Origin: CAXQUZ01 sp942491145
Lineage (GTDB): Bacteria; Myxococcota_A; UBA796; UBA2385
Reading direction: 5' to 3'
DNA length: 64,000 bases
NCBI GenBank assembly: GCA_942491145.1
Contig: CALOBC010000059.1
Span: 124,001-188,000 of the forward strand
The notes under the pieces are model-generated. The model made no database searches. It was not told the origin of the DNA and worked only from the letters and a program-made list of their open reading frames with translations. The translations under genes were made by a program, and so were the position numbers. This document shows, in pieces, positions 44,360-52,540 of the stretch. Positions within the stretch are counted from its first letter, which is position 1. Every line of letters begins with the position of its first letter.

Positions 44360-45849
44360 TCGGCCGTCTTGTTGGCCGGGGCCGCGTTGGTGGACAAGCT
44401 GTCGAAGTACTCAAGGAACTCGGCCGCCGTGATGGGCTTGGGTTGGTAGCTGCCCCAAGGGTTGTAGAACTGGAGCTTGTCGCCTTCCACCACCCGCTCG
44501 AAGGCATAGGCGTGGTTGCCGATGATGACCTTGGAAGCGTTGAGCATGCCGTGGTACTCAAAGCGGGCTTCGAGGTCGGATGCGGTCTCGGGCATGCGCC
44601 CTTCATCGTACTTCAGGGACACCCGGCTGGACTCGTACTCCAGCTCACCCTCGGCCACGTCCCGCCCGACGATGTCGCCCTTGCGTTGGCCTTCTTGGCC
44701 CGTGTCGCGGGCCGACGCGACGGCACCCTTCTTGTCGGAGATGGTCAGCGTGCCGTGCTCAACTTGGTTCCAGTTGTGGGTCTGGGACAGGGTGCCCGTG
44801 TAGGGGCCTTCTGAGCTGCCCCGCAGGGGGGACTGAACCGCCGACTCCATCGTGTTGCGCACCCCCGCGTAGATGGCGAGGCCATCGGCCATCGCGCCCT
44901 CAAAGTAGGGCACCACGTCGGCTTCGCGCATGCTGCTGGGGTTCTTGGACCGGGACCGCACCCCCGTGATCTCGGCCATGGCCGTGTGGCCCGTGCCACC
45001 CTCGCCGATGACGCTGTAGCCGCCCTTCCACTGGGCGTAGGCCTTCTCCATGATCGCCGGCCACAGGGCTTGCCCCGGGTCGCCCGCATAGGCCGGGTCA
45101 TTTCGCGCACCCGACACGGGAAGGTAGGCGTCGACGGTGATGTCGACGGGCTTCATCCGCCCGCTGTAGTCCTCTTCATGGAAGCGAACCGTGTAGGTGT
45201 TGGCGGCTTGGTTGTACGTGATGGCGTCGGAGATGGTCGACGGGCTCGCGTTGGCGATGGCGGCCATGGACGCGATGAAGAAGCAGTCGCCGAGGGCACC
45301 CTGGGCGGTGTCGTTGCCCTTGGGGGCCGTGGGATCGTGGTCGCCCTCGAAGTAGGCGAAGGGAAAGGCGTCGTGGAGGTCTTTGTCGTACTCGTCGGTG
45401 GACAGGCCGGGTTGGTCGCTGAACAGCGCCTTGTAGGTCCAGCCCACTTCCATCTTGTCGCCCACGCGCACCGACACCTGCATCTTCGTGGCGGTGACCT
45501 GGAGCACCTCACAAGCGGTGCCGTCGGGGACCTCGGCCAACAGCTTGGACCGGCTGGTGCGCCCCGTCGTGATCTTCACGGTGGCGCCGTCGCCGATGAG
45601 GGCCCCGGACGCGCCGGCCTGCACGGTTTTGTCGCGGGTTGCGGGGTCAAAGTCGCCCGTGACCTCGGCGCCCTGGTGGGTGGGGATGGGGGTGCCATCC
45701 TCGAAGGTGGGCCCGCCCTGAAGCTGCGCCAGCAGGGCTTGGTTGCCCATCAACGACTGTTCATCTTCACCCATGCCCTGGGGACCACCCCGGCTGGACC
45801 GGGAACCGGGGGATGTGCGGCGCTGGCTGCGGGTGTCGTACGACGGCAT
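44356..45849 (-). CDS. Calpain-like (C2) cysteine peptidase with GN-x-AL motif
   Basis: A 497-residue bacterial calpain. A disordered N-terminus (no Sec signal) carries the MGNQALLAQLQ motif (about 34-44) shared with two neighbours. Residues about 60-150 hold an SH3-like or beta segment. The catalytic core has Cys189 in QGALGDCFFIASMAAIA, His446 in IIGNHAYAFERV and Asn463 in YNPWGSY: the full calpain triad. The Cys-His spacing is longer than in animal calpains. Calpains need calcium and cleave proteins; here the target is unknown. It forms an operon with the beta-helix gene. Confidence 0.9.
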   Translation of the reverse strand: MPSYDTRSQRRTSPGSRSSRGGPQGMGEDEQSLMGNQALLAQLQGGPTFEDGTPIPTHQGAEVTGDFDPATRDKTVQAGASGALIGDGATVKITTGRTSRSKLLAEVPDGTACEVLQVTATKMQVSVRVGDKMEVGWTYKALFSDQPGLSTDEYDKDLHDAFPFAYFEGDHDPTAPKGNDTAQGALGDCFFIASMAAIANASPSTISDAITYNQAANTYTVRFHEEDYSGRMKPVDITVDAYLPVSGARNDPAYAGDPGQALWPAIMEKAYAQWKGGYSVIGEGGTGHTAMAEITGVRSRSKNPSSMREADVVPYFEGAMADGLAIYAGVRNTMESAVQSPLRGSSEGPYTGTLSQTHNWNQVEHGTLTISDKKGAVASARDTGQEGQRKGDIVGRDVAEGELEYESSRVSLKYDEGRMPETASDLEARFEYHGMLNASKVIIGNHAYAFERVVEGDKLQFYNPWGSYQPKPITAAEFLEYFDSLSTNAAPANKTAE

Positions 45850-46024
45850 GGGCTCTCCAGGAACCTGCCCATCTTACTCCGTCCGGCCGGTGAGTGGGGT
45901 GGCTGAAGTGACCGTGGACACGACATGTCGGGGGAGACCCGTCCGCTGTCAGGCCGCACCGAGGCGGCTGCCCCACCGCCGGGGGGCGTTGTGGATCGCC
46001 GACGGCGGCGGTACTGGTGGGGGA

Positions 46025-47530
46025 ATGCGAATCTTGTCCCAGCTCTGTGGTGCATGGTGTGGGCTTGCCCCGGGCCTGGTGGTGTTGGGCCTGCTTGGGT
46101 TGCCCACCTTGGCGAGTGCCATCACCCCAGAGCTCCAGCGCGGTCGGTCGGCCTCGTTTCAGGCCCAGCGGGAGCGTCCAGTGGCCCCCGGTGAAGCCAC
46201 TGTGACCCTCGCCGGTCGGCTCGTATACGAGGATCACCGTACCAGTGGGCGCCATGGGCTTCGGGTTGATCTGGATGGACGCCGGGGCCGAAGCAGTGGC
46301 GGCCGGACCACCGACAGCCAGTTCTATCTGGGTGCGTTCCACATGGTGGTGGACGTCTATGAGCAGGACCGGGTCGGGCGGACGGGGCGGGCGTGTGTGC
46401 CGCTGGAGTGGGTGGGGGCGGCCACGGTGCAGCGCGACGGCACGTTTTCGGTGGAGGTGCCCGCGGAGGACCGGTGTCGCCGGGAGCGGGGTGGAGACCC
46501 CCAGTACGTGCTTCGGGCCCAGACCCGGTATTGTCGTGATGAGTTGTGTTTCCAGATTGGCCGCCAGCGGGGACGACCCTATACACTGTGGTTTGGGTTG
46601 GACGACCCCCTGCCCACCGGGGCCACCGGCGCGGCGGCACCCACGTTGTTGTTCAGCCCCGAGCAGAGTGGGGACCGCAACCCATGGTCCCGTGCGGCCA
46701 ACCACTATGCATCGCTGGTCGACACGGTGGTCTCGTTGCATGTCGAGGGGGGCATCCCCTTTCGACGGGAAGAATTCGGGCCGGTCTATGTGCGCTTTCC
46801 GTCCCCCTGGTCCGACGGCCGGGCCACCGCTGACGACACGATCGACGCCAAAAACCGGGGCTGGCCCAAGGGCAGCCTGTTGATGCATGAGTATGGCCAC
46901 ATCGTGCACCGCCGGGCGTGGGGGGGTGACTACGCTGGGTTTCACGACCCGATCCAGCGCTGGAGCGGCAAGCGACGCACCAAAGAAGTGCCGTTCATCG
47001 CGCTCAAGGAAGGCTGGGCCAATTTTGTGACCTCGTACGTGACCGGGCGGTGCTTTCGGGCCCGCTACGACACGCCCGAGGCGCTGGCGAGTGTGAAGCG
47101 GGGCGTCAACGGCACCCGCTTTCCCCAGAACCACCACCACGCGCTGTGTGACTGGGTGGATGACCGGGAAGACCGGTGGCCAGGCGCCCCCAAGGGGGCC
47201 AGAGACACGGCGAACCTGACCATCTTGGAGCTGTGGCAGCTGCTTGACCAAACAGACGCATTGATGGGGGCTTTCGATGGTCACGACCCCGTGACCGAGG
47301 GGCTGGATGTGTGTGATGTGGTGGCCGCCCAGGGGGTCGCCGACGAAGTGCTGGACGGGCCCACCCGCGCCCAGCGGATGCGGGACAGCTGGGGGGTGCT
47401 CCAGACCAACGCCATCACCTGTCCGGCGCTCGACGCTGCGGTCCGGGCGCTGCCGCCGGAGGTTGTGCCAGAAGCCCCGGCCGAGGTCCCTGCAGAAGCC
47501 CCGGCCGAGGTCCCGGCAGAGGTCCCCTAA
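46025..47530 (+). CDS. Secreted gluzincin-type metallopeptidase
   Basis: A 501-residue exported protein (hydrophobic segment LAPGLVVLGLLGLPTLASA). The zinc motif is H288-E289-YG-H292 in LLMHEYGHIVHRRAW, followed 35-60 residues later by ALKEGWANF, whose Glu fits a third ligand of a gluzincin. The upstream ~230 residues are beta-rich (VTLAGRLVYEDH, RTGRACVPLEWVGAATVQRDG), perhaps a prodomain. The C-terminus ends in an Ala-Pro-Glu-Val repeat. It converges on the glycosidase-like gene with only 10 bases between. Substrate unknown. Confidence 0.8.
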   Translation: MRILSQLCGAWCGLAPGLVVLGLLGLPTLASAITPELQRGRSASFQAQRERPVAPGEATVTLAGRLVYEDHRTSGRHGLRVDLDGRRGRSSGGRTTDSQFYLGAFHMVVDVYEQDRVGRTGRACVPLEWVGAATVQRDGTFSVEVPAEDRCRRERGGDPQYVLRAQTRYCRDELCFQIGRQRGRPYTLWFGLDDPLPTGATGAAAPTLLFSPEQSGDRNPWSRAANHYASLVDTVVSLHVEGGIPFRREEFGPVYVRFPSPWSDGRATADDTIDAKNRGWPKGSLLMHEYGHIVHRRAWGGDYAGFHDPIQRWSGKRRTKEVPFIALKEGWANFVTSYVTGRCFRARYDTPEALASVKRGVNGTRFPQNHHHALCDWVDDREDRWPGAPKGARDTANLTILELWQLLDQTDALMGAFDGHDPVTEGLDVCDVVAAQGVADEVLDGPTRAQRMRDSWGVLQTNAITCPALDAAVRALPPEVVPEAPAEVPAEAPAEVPAEVP

Positions 47531-47540
47531 AGCCGGATGC

Positions 47541-49853
47541 TCACCGCATGAAGAGCAGCTTCAGCGTGGCGATGTTCACGTCGTTGGAGGGCTCGGTGCC
47601 CCCGCCCCGGCCGCCCACATAAGACGCGTAGTGGGCGAGGTGGCTCATGTTCCAGCCGTCTCGAATGGTGACGGTGTAGGGGGTGCCCGCGGTGAGGTGG
47701 ACCGGCACCAGGTTGCTGTCCCCCCAGCGGTCCCAGTCGGCGCGATGGGGCATCACCAAGGGACCTTCACCCACAGTGGTGCCCGAGGAATCGGTCACAG
47801 CCACCCACTTGACGGCGGCCGTGATGCCTGTGTCCTCGGGGCCGGACCCGTTGCCAAAGATGGCTTGGAGGTTGTGCAGGCCGGTGTGAGCGGGCGTGAT
47901 GGGCACGGTCAGCGTGTCGGTGGGGGCGCCCCAGCTGCCGTAGTGGCCCCGGCCGTGCTCGGTGGACCAAGAGCCGCCGACGGCGACAAACGCGCTGGCG
48001 TCGATGTTCTGGATGCGGTTGTATTCATCACCCCACCAACACTGGGGCACCGACGGCTGGGACGGATGCACCAGCCGGGCGACGACGGTGTAGCAAGCCG
48101 AAGTGGTCACGGTGTCGGTCCACGGGGACGGCACATTGGCGGCGACCAACACCCCGTCGCGGTGCACGTCAAAGGTGGCGCCCTCCTCGCCCGTGAAGGT
48201 GAGCGTGACGGTGTCGCCGGACCCGGAGAGGCTGACGTCGGGGGTCTGGGCGCCGAAGACATCCTGCCACTCGTCGGTCTCGAAGGTGGTGATGGCGCCG
48301 GGGGCCAGGGTCTCACTGCCGATGGTGAAGGTCTCAGTGCCGATGGTGAGGGTTGCGCCCTCGGTGAACCAAGAACCGCCGGGCAGGATGGGATCGGCGC
48401 TCAGCACACCATCTTCGCCTTGCACGCCGAACACGCCGTGGGCCACGGCGCCCAGGAAGCCCGCGACGCTCCAGAGCTGGCGCTGGGAGTTCACCACGGG
48501 CCCGGAGGTCTCCCCTTCGTCTACCCAGTTCGCGCCGGTGGCGAGCTCCAGGTTCTCCATGTGGGACAGGTTCAGCGCGGCCCCGGCGACCAAGGAGTCC
48601 AGCCCCGCATCCAGCACCGCACCGTTGTTGCTGCTGCGTGCGGCGAGCACCGCGTATGCCGTGACAAAGGGCCAGATGGCACGGTTGTGGTAGATCGGCA
48701 CGAGCTGTTGCTGGGGCCAGATGACGGGGGGCCCGTGGGGGCCGTGGGGGTAGGCGGCCAGCGCTTCGGGGTGGGTGCCCAGGTCCATCACGGCGAAGCT
48801 GGTGGCGAGCAGGTCTTGGCGCTCCACCGCGCCGGGATCGAGGGTGGTGGAGGTCGCGGAGCGGTAGACCGTGCCATCCCAGAATGCCGTGTCAATGGCC
48901 AATTCCAGGGCACTCGCCCCGTGGTCCTCGCCGGTGAGGGACTCCAGCGAGCGCAGCAAGAACAGGTGGTCCAGGTTGGTGGACAAGGACTTCGACATGC
49001 CGATGTGCACGACGTCGCCTTCGGTCCACGCCGGGTAGGTCTGCTCCCGCCAGTCGAGGAAGCTGGTCTCGCCGCGGTACAGTCCGTCGATAGGGTCAAG
49101 TGCGTATTGTCGATCCATCGCGGCGGTGTTGCGCATGGCGATGATGGCTTGTTCGCGCAGCTCGGTGTGGTCGGTGTAGCGGAGCACAGCCATGGCGCCG
49201 CGCACCCACGCCACCCGGTCGGTGGACACGGGCCAGCTGCCGCCCGTGCCGGTGTCTTGCACGATCTGGAGGGTCTCGGGGCCCCCGCCCTTCTCGGTAG
49301 ACAGCTTGAACAGCAAGGAGCGTGCCGCCCGTTCGGGGTCCAGCCAGGCCAAGCCAAGCTCGGTGGCGTAGGCGATGTCGCGCGTCCACACCCAGCTCCA
49401 CAGCGCGCCGGTCTGGTAGCACTCGCAAGGGACGGCGTCGGCAAAGGCACCGTCGCTGATCTCGGAGACGGCGTTGAGGCGGGCATCCTCGACGGCCATG
49501 GCGAACAGCGCATCGGTGATGAGCACGCCGGAGCGCAGCAGGGGGTCGCCGGCTTGTTCGGCGAAGGTCCGGGTGGTGGCGGCGCCGTCCCGCATGGTGT
49601 GGGTGCTGGACAGGGCGTAGGTGCGCAGCCCGTCGGTCTCGTCGGCCGCGATGGTGACGGTGTCGCCGCGGAAGGTCCACGTGCCGGAGAGCTCGGTGGG
49701 GGTGCCGGTCTCTTCTCCGCCGTCGGAGCCATCGGAGCCATCGGAGCCATCAGAGCCCTCGGAGCCGTGGGGGGCATCTTTGCTGCCGCCGGTGTCGGTC
49801 GCGCCGCCACAGGCCGCGTGGAGGAGTGCAACAACAGGCAACACACGGCGCAT
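47541..49853 (-). CDS. Six-hairpin glycosidase-like lipoprotein
   Basis: A 770-residue lipoprotein (start 49853, lipobox Cys15 in AAC). A Gly/Ser/Asp spacer (SEGSDGSDGSDGSDGGEE) precedes an (alpha/alpha)6 barrel: GALWSWVWTRDIAYATELGLAWLDPERAARSLLF, STNLDHLFLLRSLESL, PIYHNRAIWPFVTAYAVLA. This is the six-hairpin glycosidase superfamily (GH37/63/94/95-like). The C-terminal ~200 residues are beta-sandwich-like (HTGLHNLQAIFGNG...LTAGTPYTVTIRDG), probably carbohydrate-binding. It is probably a surface enzyme degrading an external polysaccharide; the exact family is not assigned. Confidence 0.82.
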   Translation of the reverse strand: MRRVLPVVALLHAACGGATDTGGSKDAPHGSEGSDGSDGSDGSDGGEETGTPTELSGTWTFRGDTVTIAADETDGLRTYALSSTHTMRDGAATTRTFAEQAGDPLLRSGVLITDALFAMAVEDARLNAVSEISDGAFADAVPCECYQTGALWSWVWTRDIAYATELGLAWLDPERAARSLLFKLSTEKGGGPETLQIVQDTGTGGSWPVSTDRVAWVRGAMAVLRYTDHTELREQAIIAMRNTAAMDRQYALDPIDGLYRGETSFLDWREQTYPAWTEGDVVHIGMSKSLSTNLDHLFLLRSLESLTGEDHGASALELAIDTAFWDGTVYRSATSTTLDPGAVERQDLLATSFAVMDLGTHPEALAAYPHGPHGPPVIWPQQQLVPIYHNRAIWPFVTAYAVLAARSSNNGAVLDAGLDSLVAGAALNLSHMENLELATGANWVDEGETSGPVVNSQRQLWSVAGFLGAVAHGVFGVQGEDGVLSADPILPGGSWFTEGATLTIGTETFTIGSETLAPGAITTFETDEWQDVFGAQTPDVSLSGSGDTVTLTFTGEEGATFDVHRDGVLVAANVPSPWTDTVTTSACYTVVARLVHPSQPSVPQCWWGDEYNRIQNIDASAFVAVGGSWSTEHGRGHYGSWGAPTDTLTVPITPAHTGLHNLQAIFGNGSGPEDTGITAAVKWVAVTDSSGTTVGEGPLVMPHRADWDRWGDSNLVPVHLTAGTPYTVTIRDGWNMSHLAHYASYVGGRGGGTEPSNDVNIATLKLLFMR
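49727..49766 (-). repeat. Ser-Asp-Gly coding repeat
   Basis: Four to five 9-base units (GGAGCCATC on the plus strand) encode the SDGSDG spacer after the lipobox of the glycosidase-like lipoprotein. Confidence 0.8.
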
Positions 49854-50058
49854 GATGAGGTCCGGGGCCGGGCGGCACGGTGGCCGGGAGCACGGGTGGG
49901 CAGGACGCACACCACGTGGCGGCGGTAACCCGTTCATGGGCCCCACAAGCCTGTTGTGGTCGAACCCGCGGGCCTCGATGCCGACGTGTGCGCACCGCTT
50001 GGAGAAGCCATCGCCGTGGGGTGGAGTGGTCTCAGCGCATGCGATGTGCGGCGCCCGC
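49854..50058. other. Gap upstream of repeat cluster
   Basis: About 200 bases without a credible gene, upstream of the glycosidase-like lipoprotein start. It ends at the first repeat unit. A stretch near 50008-50025 (CCGTGGGGTGG) weakly resembles the repeat core and could be a degraded third copy. Confidence 0.4.
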
Positions 50059-50309
50059 TCGGCCCCCGACCGGAGGGCGCCAGCCCCGACACGAGGATGC
50101 CGTGGGGGAGCGTGGTGCGAAGTGTGTCCCGCCGAGAACGCGCTGGGTCAGTGCCTCGCTATTTGCGGGCCCATGGTTCGGCCCCCGACCGGACGGCGGA
50201 ATGCTCGGTACGAGGATGCCGTGGGGGAGCGCCCTTTGGGGCGCGGCGCGGGGGCTTGCCCCCGCCAAGAACGCACTCGTTCATAGGCTCGCTACTTGCG
50301 AGCCTATGA
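50059..50309. repeat. Imperfect tandem repeat with 119-bp period
   Basis: Two non-coding units share blocks at a 119-base offset: TCGGCCCCCGACCGGA (50059-50074 and 50178-50193) and ACGAGGATGCCGTGGGGGAG (from 50091 and 50210). Later blocks (AGAACGC; CTCGCTA(C/T)TTGCG) are offset by 133, because the second unit gained ~14 bases around a hairpin GCGGGGGC-tt-GCCCCCGC (50248-50265). Each unit ends near CTCGCTA..TTGCG. This looks like a REP/BIME-type intergenic element. Confidence 0.7.
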
Positions 50310-50311
50310 AC
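50279..50311 (-). terminator. Perfect 14-bp hairpin after the DUF4157/M15 gene
   Basis: GTTCATAGGCTCGC (50279-50292), loop TACTT, then GCGAGCCTATGAAC (50298-50311) form a perfect 14-bp stem. The outermost pair touches the TAG stop (50311-50313) of the minus-strand DUF4157/M15 gene. Without a T-tract it is not a classic terminator; it may block 3' exonucleases or be the end of the repeat element. Confidence 0.55.
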
Positions 50312-52350
50312 TACCCGAGCTTGCGGGCCGTGGCAGCGTCGACAATCCCGGTCACCTGCAGCCCATTGGCTTGCTGGTACGCACGGACGGCCCCTTCTGT
50401 GCCGCTGCCGTAGTCCCCGTCCACCTTGAGCGTGGCGCCGTTGGCGTTGAGCTTCTCTTGGAGCGTCTTGACCGCTTGGCCGTCGATGCCCTTGCGCAGC
50501 TGGATCTCACCCGACACCACGCCGTCCCAGGTGGTCGCGGACGCGATGTTGCTGAGGTCGGTGCCGAGGGCCTGCCAGACCGCCGACAGGCCGCCCTTAT
50601 AGTAGATCGACTGTAGCGAGTACGCGGAGCCCTTGTGACCGGGATGGTACTCAAGATGGGGCATGTCCCAGCCCCAGTCGCCGCCCCACTCGGTGAAGCC
50701 CGCGGACTTGCCGGCCTTGCCGAGCTTCTGCCAGCTGGTCGACGGTGCATCCCACGAGGGACCGGTGCCCCGCGTGTTGTAGAACACAATGTCGACGGCG
50801 AGGCCGTAGTTGTGGAACGAGCCGCCGCCACGCACCTTTGTGACGCCACCCTTGTTGAACAGCGTGTTCTGGCGGGTGAAGCTGCGGTAGCCCTCGAAGA
50901 CATAGGGCTGGAGGCCTTCGCCCTGGAGGGTGCGCACGATGCCGCCCGCCATCTTCCGCACTTCGGGATGCAGGTTAGGGTCGGTGAGAACACCCTTGGG
51001 GTCAGCGTTTCCGACGACTCCAGCGCCACCGCCGCCGCCGGTCTTGTCGGAGCCGGGACCGTCGGTGGCCGTGTCGGTCTTGCTGTCGGTGTCTTTCTGG
51101 TCGGGCTTGGCGTCCTTCTCTTCCACACCGCATGTCGCGAGCGCCTGGGCCGTCGCCGTGCCCACCACACCGTCGGCCTCAAGGCCCCGGGCACGCTGAA
51201 ACGCGACCACTGCCGCGCGGGTCATCGGCCCGAAGTAGCCAGTGGCGGGCAGGCTCGCGCCGTTCTGGTTGAGCAGCTTCTGCAGCTCGGTCACCTGGGG
51301 GGAGCGCATGCCCATCTTGAGGGCGGGCGCGCCCGTGACGCCGCAGTCGTTGGTGTGCTTGTCGGACCGGGACGCGTCGATGTGGACCTGGGCCAGGGCC
51401 CGGTGGGTGGCGGGGCCGGCGACGCCGTCGACCGTGAGGCCGGCAGCGCGCTGGACGGCGCGGACGGCTTCGAGGGTGGCGGCGTCGAAGGACCCGGTCA
51501 CGTCAATGCCGGCGCCGCGGGCGTTGAGCTGGGTCTGGAGGGACTCGACGGCGGTGCCGCTGGCCCCAACTTCCAAGCCTGGGCGGCCGGACCAACCCGC
51601 TGCGCCGCTGCCGCCGCCCTTGGCGAAGGCGGATGCGGTCGCCGATCCGGCCACACCATCGACGGTCAGGCCATTCTTGCGCTGGAAGTCACGGACGGCG
51701 GCGAGGGTCTGGCGGCCGAAGTAGCCGGTGGTGGGCAAGCGGGCGCCGGCGGCGTTGAGCTGGGCCTGGAGGGCTTTGACGGCCTCGCTGCGCATGCCGT
51801 ACTGGAGCACGGGGCTGCCGCTCCAGCCGGGGCCCGTGGACTTGCGGTGGAGCTGGGCCTGGCCGCCGCGGGCGGGCGTGAGCTGGGGCACCGGGCCTTG
51901 CATGCCGCCGGCGACCCAGTTGGCGAAGCGGGCTTCGGCGGTCTCGGCGGCTTGTTCCCCGGGGTCTCCGGGCTGGTCGAGGGCGGTCTGGCCGCTGCCG
52001 CCGCCGGCGAGGGCGTGGGCCACCTCATGTGCGGCAGTGCCCATGGCGTCAGGATCGGCAAGCTCGGCCGAGAAGCCGCCGCCGAAGGTCATGTTCGAGC
52101 CCTCGGTCACCGCGTCGGCGGCGAGGGAGTCGGTCGCCACGCTGTCGGTCTGCATCGACAGCCCGCCGAGGCTCTGACCGAATGCGCCCGAGAGCGCGGC
52201 GTTCACCGTGGCCGAGAAGGGTCCCTCGGTGCTGCCTTGCATGCGCTCGAGCAAGGCGGCGTTGCCCTGGCCCTGGCCGAGGCCTCTGGCTTGCTGATCG
52301 GTGTCGGAGCCGGTCTGGTTGCTGTCGCGGCGGCTCTGGCGCTGAAGCAT
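50311..52350 (-). CDS. DUF4157-like, peptidoglycan-binding, M15 peptidase protein
   Basis: A 679-residue multidomain protein without a Sec signal. N-terminal disorder has GQGNAALLERMQ (about 27-38). A DUF4157-like module (about 40-130) includes SLGGLSMQTDS and the HExxH H108-EVA-H112 (TAAHEVAHAL). Then come three PG_binding_1 domains (about 180-400; for example GYFGRQTLAAVRDFQRKNGLTVDGVAG), an Asp/Lys linker, an M15-type L,D- or D,D-peptidase (about 455-590) with His513 and Asp520 in SFHNYGLAVDIVF and His565 in MPHLEYH, and a fourth PG_binding_1 domain at the end. This fits a wall-cutting effector. DUF4157 is the domain most tied to extracellular contractile injection systems. Confidence 0.88.
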   Translation of the reverse strand: MLQRQSRRDSNQTGSDTDQQARGLGQGQGNAALLERMQGSTEGPFSATVNAALSGAFGQSLGGLSMQTDSVATDSLAADAVTEGSNMTFGGGFSAELADPDAMGTAAHEVAHALAGGGSGQTALDQPGDPGEQAAETAEARFANWVAGGMQGPVPQLTPARGGQAQLHRKSTGPGWSGSPVLQYGMRSEAVKALQAQLNAAGARLPTTGYFGRQTLAAVRDFQRKNGLTVDGVAGSATASAFAKGGGSGAAGWSGRPGLEVGASGTAVESLQTQLNARGAGIDVTGSFDAATLEAVRAVQRAAGLTVDGVAGPATHRALAQVHIDASRSDKHTNDCGVTGAPALKMGMRSPQVTELQKLLNQNGASLPATGYFGPMTRAAVVAFQRARGLEADGVVGTATAQALATCGVEEKDAKPDQKDTDSKTDTATDGPGSDKTGGGGGAGVVGNADPKGVLTDPNLHPEVRKMAGGIVRTLQGEGLQPYVFEGYRSFTRQNTLFNKGGVTKVRGGGSFHNYGLAVDIVFYNTRGTGPSWDAPSTSWQKLGKAGKSAGFTEWGGDWGWDMPHLEYHPGHKGSAYSLQSIYYKGGLSAVWQALGTDLSNIASATTWDGVVSGEIQLRKGIDGQAVKTLQEKLNANGATLKVDGDYGSGTEGAVRAYQQANGLQVTGIVDAATARKLG

Positions 52351-52540
52351 CGATACTCCCGGGAGGCACCTTCACTCTACGGCAGTGTAGGGGGTCCGCC
52401 GATGTCGCCGCACTGACATCCAGCGACTGGAGCGGTTCTGCGCCGTCGATCGGGGGGGCCGGTGTGCTCAGCCCCGGCGCGCCGAGCACGGGTTCACGGG
52501 GGGGACCGGGATATGCGGCGGGCGCTCGTCTCGAGGTCCC

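Noticed and set aside
47307..49928. Long plus-strand frame opposite the glycosidase-like gene
   Set aside because: It overlaps the end of the metallopeptidase gene and has no signal or domain; the minus-strand lipoprotein is clear.
50635..52416. Plus-strand frame opposite the DUF4157/M15 gene
   Set aside because: The antisense product is Gly/Leu/Ala-rich; the minus strand holds recognisable PG_binding and M15 domains.
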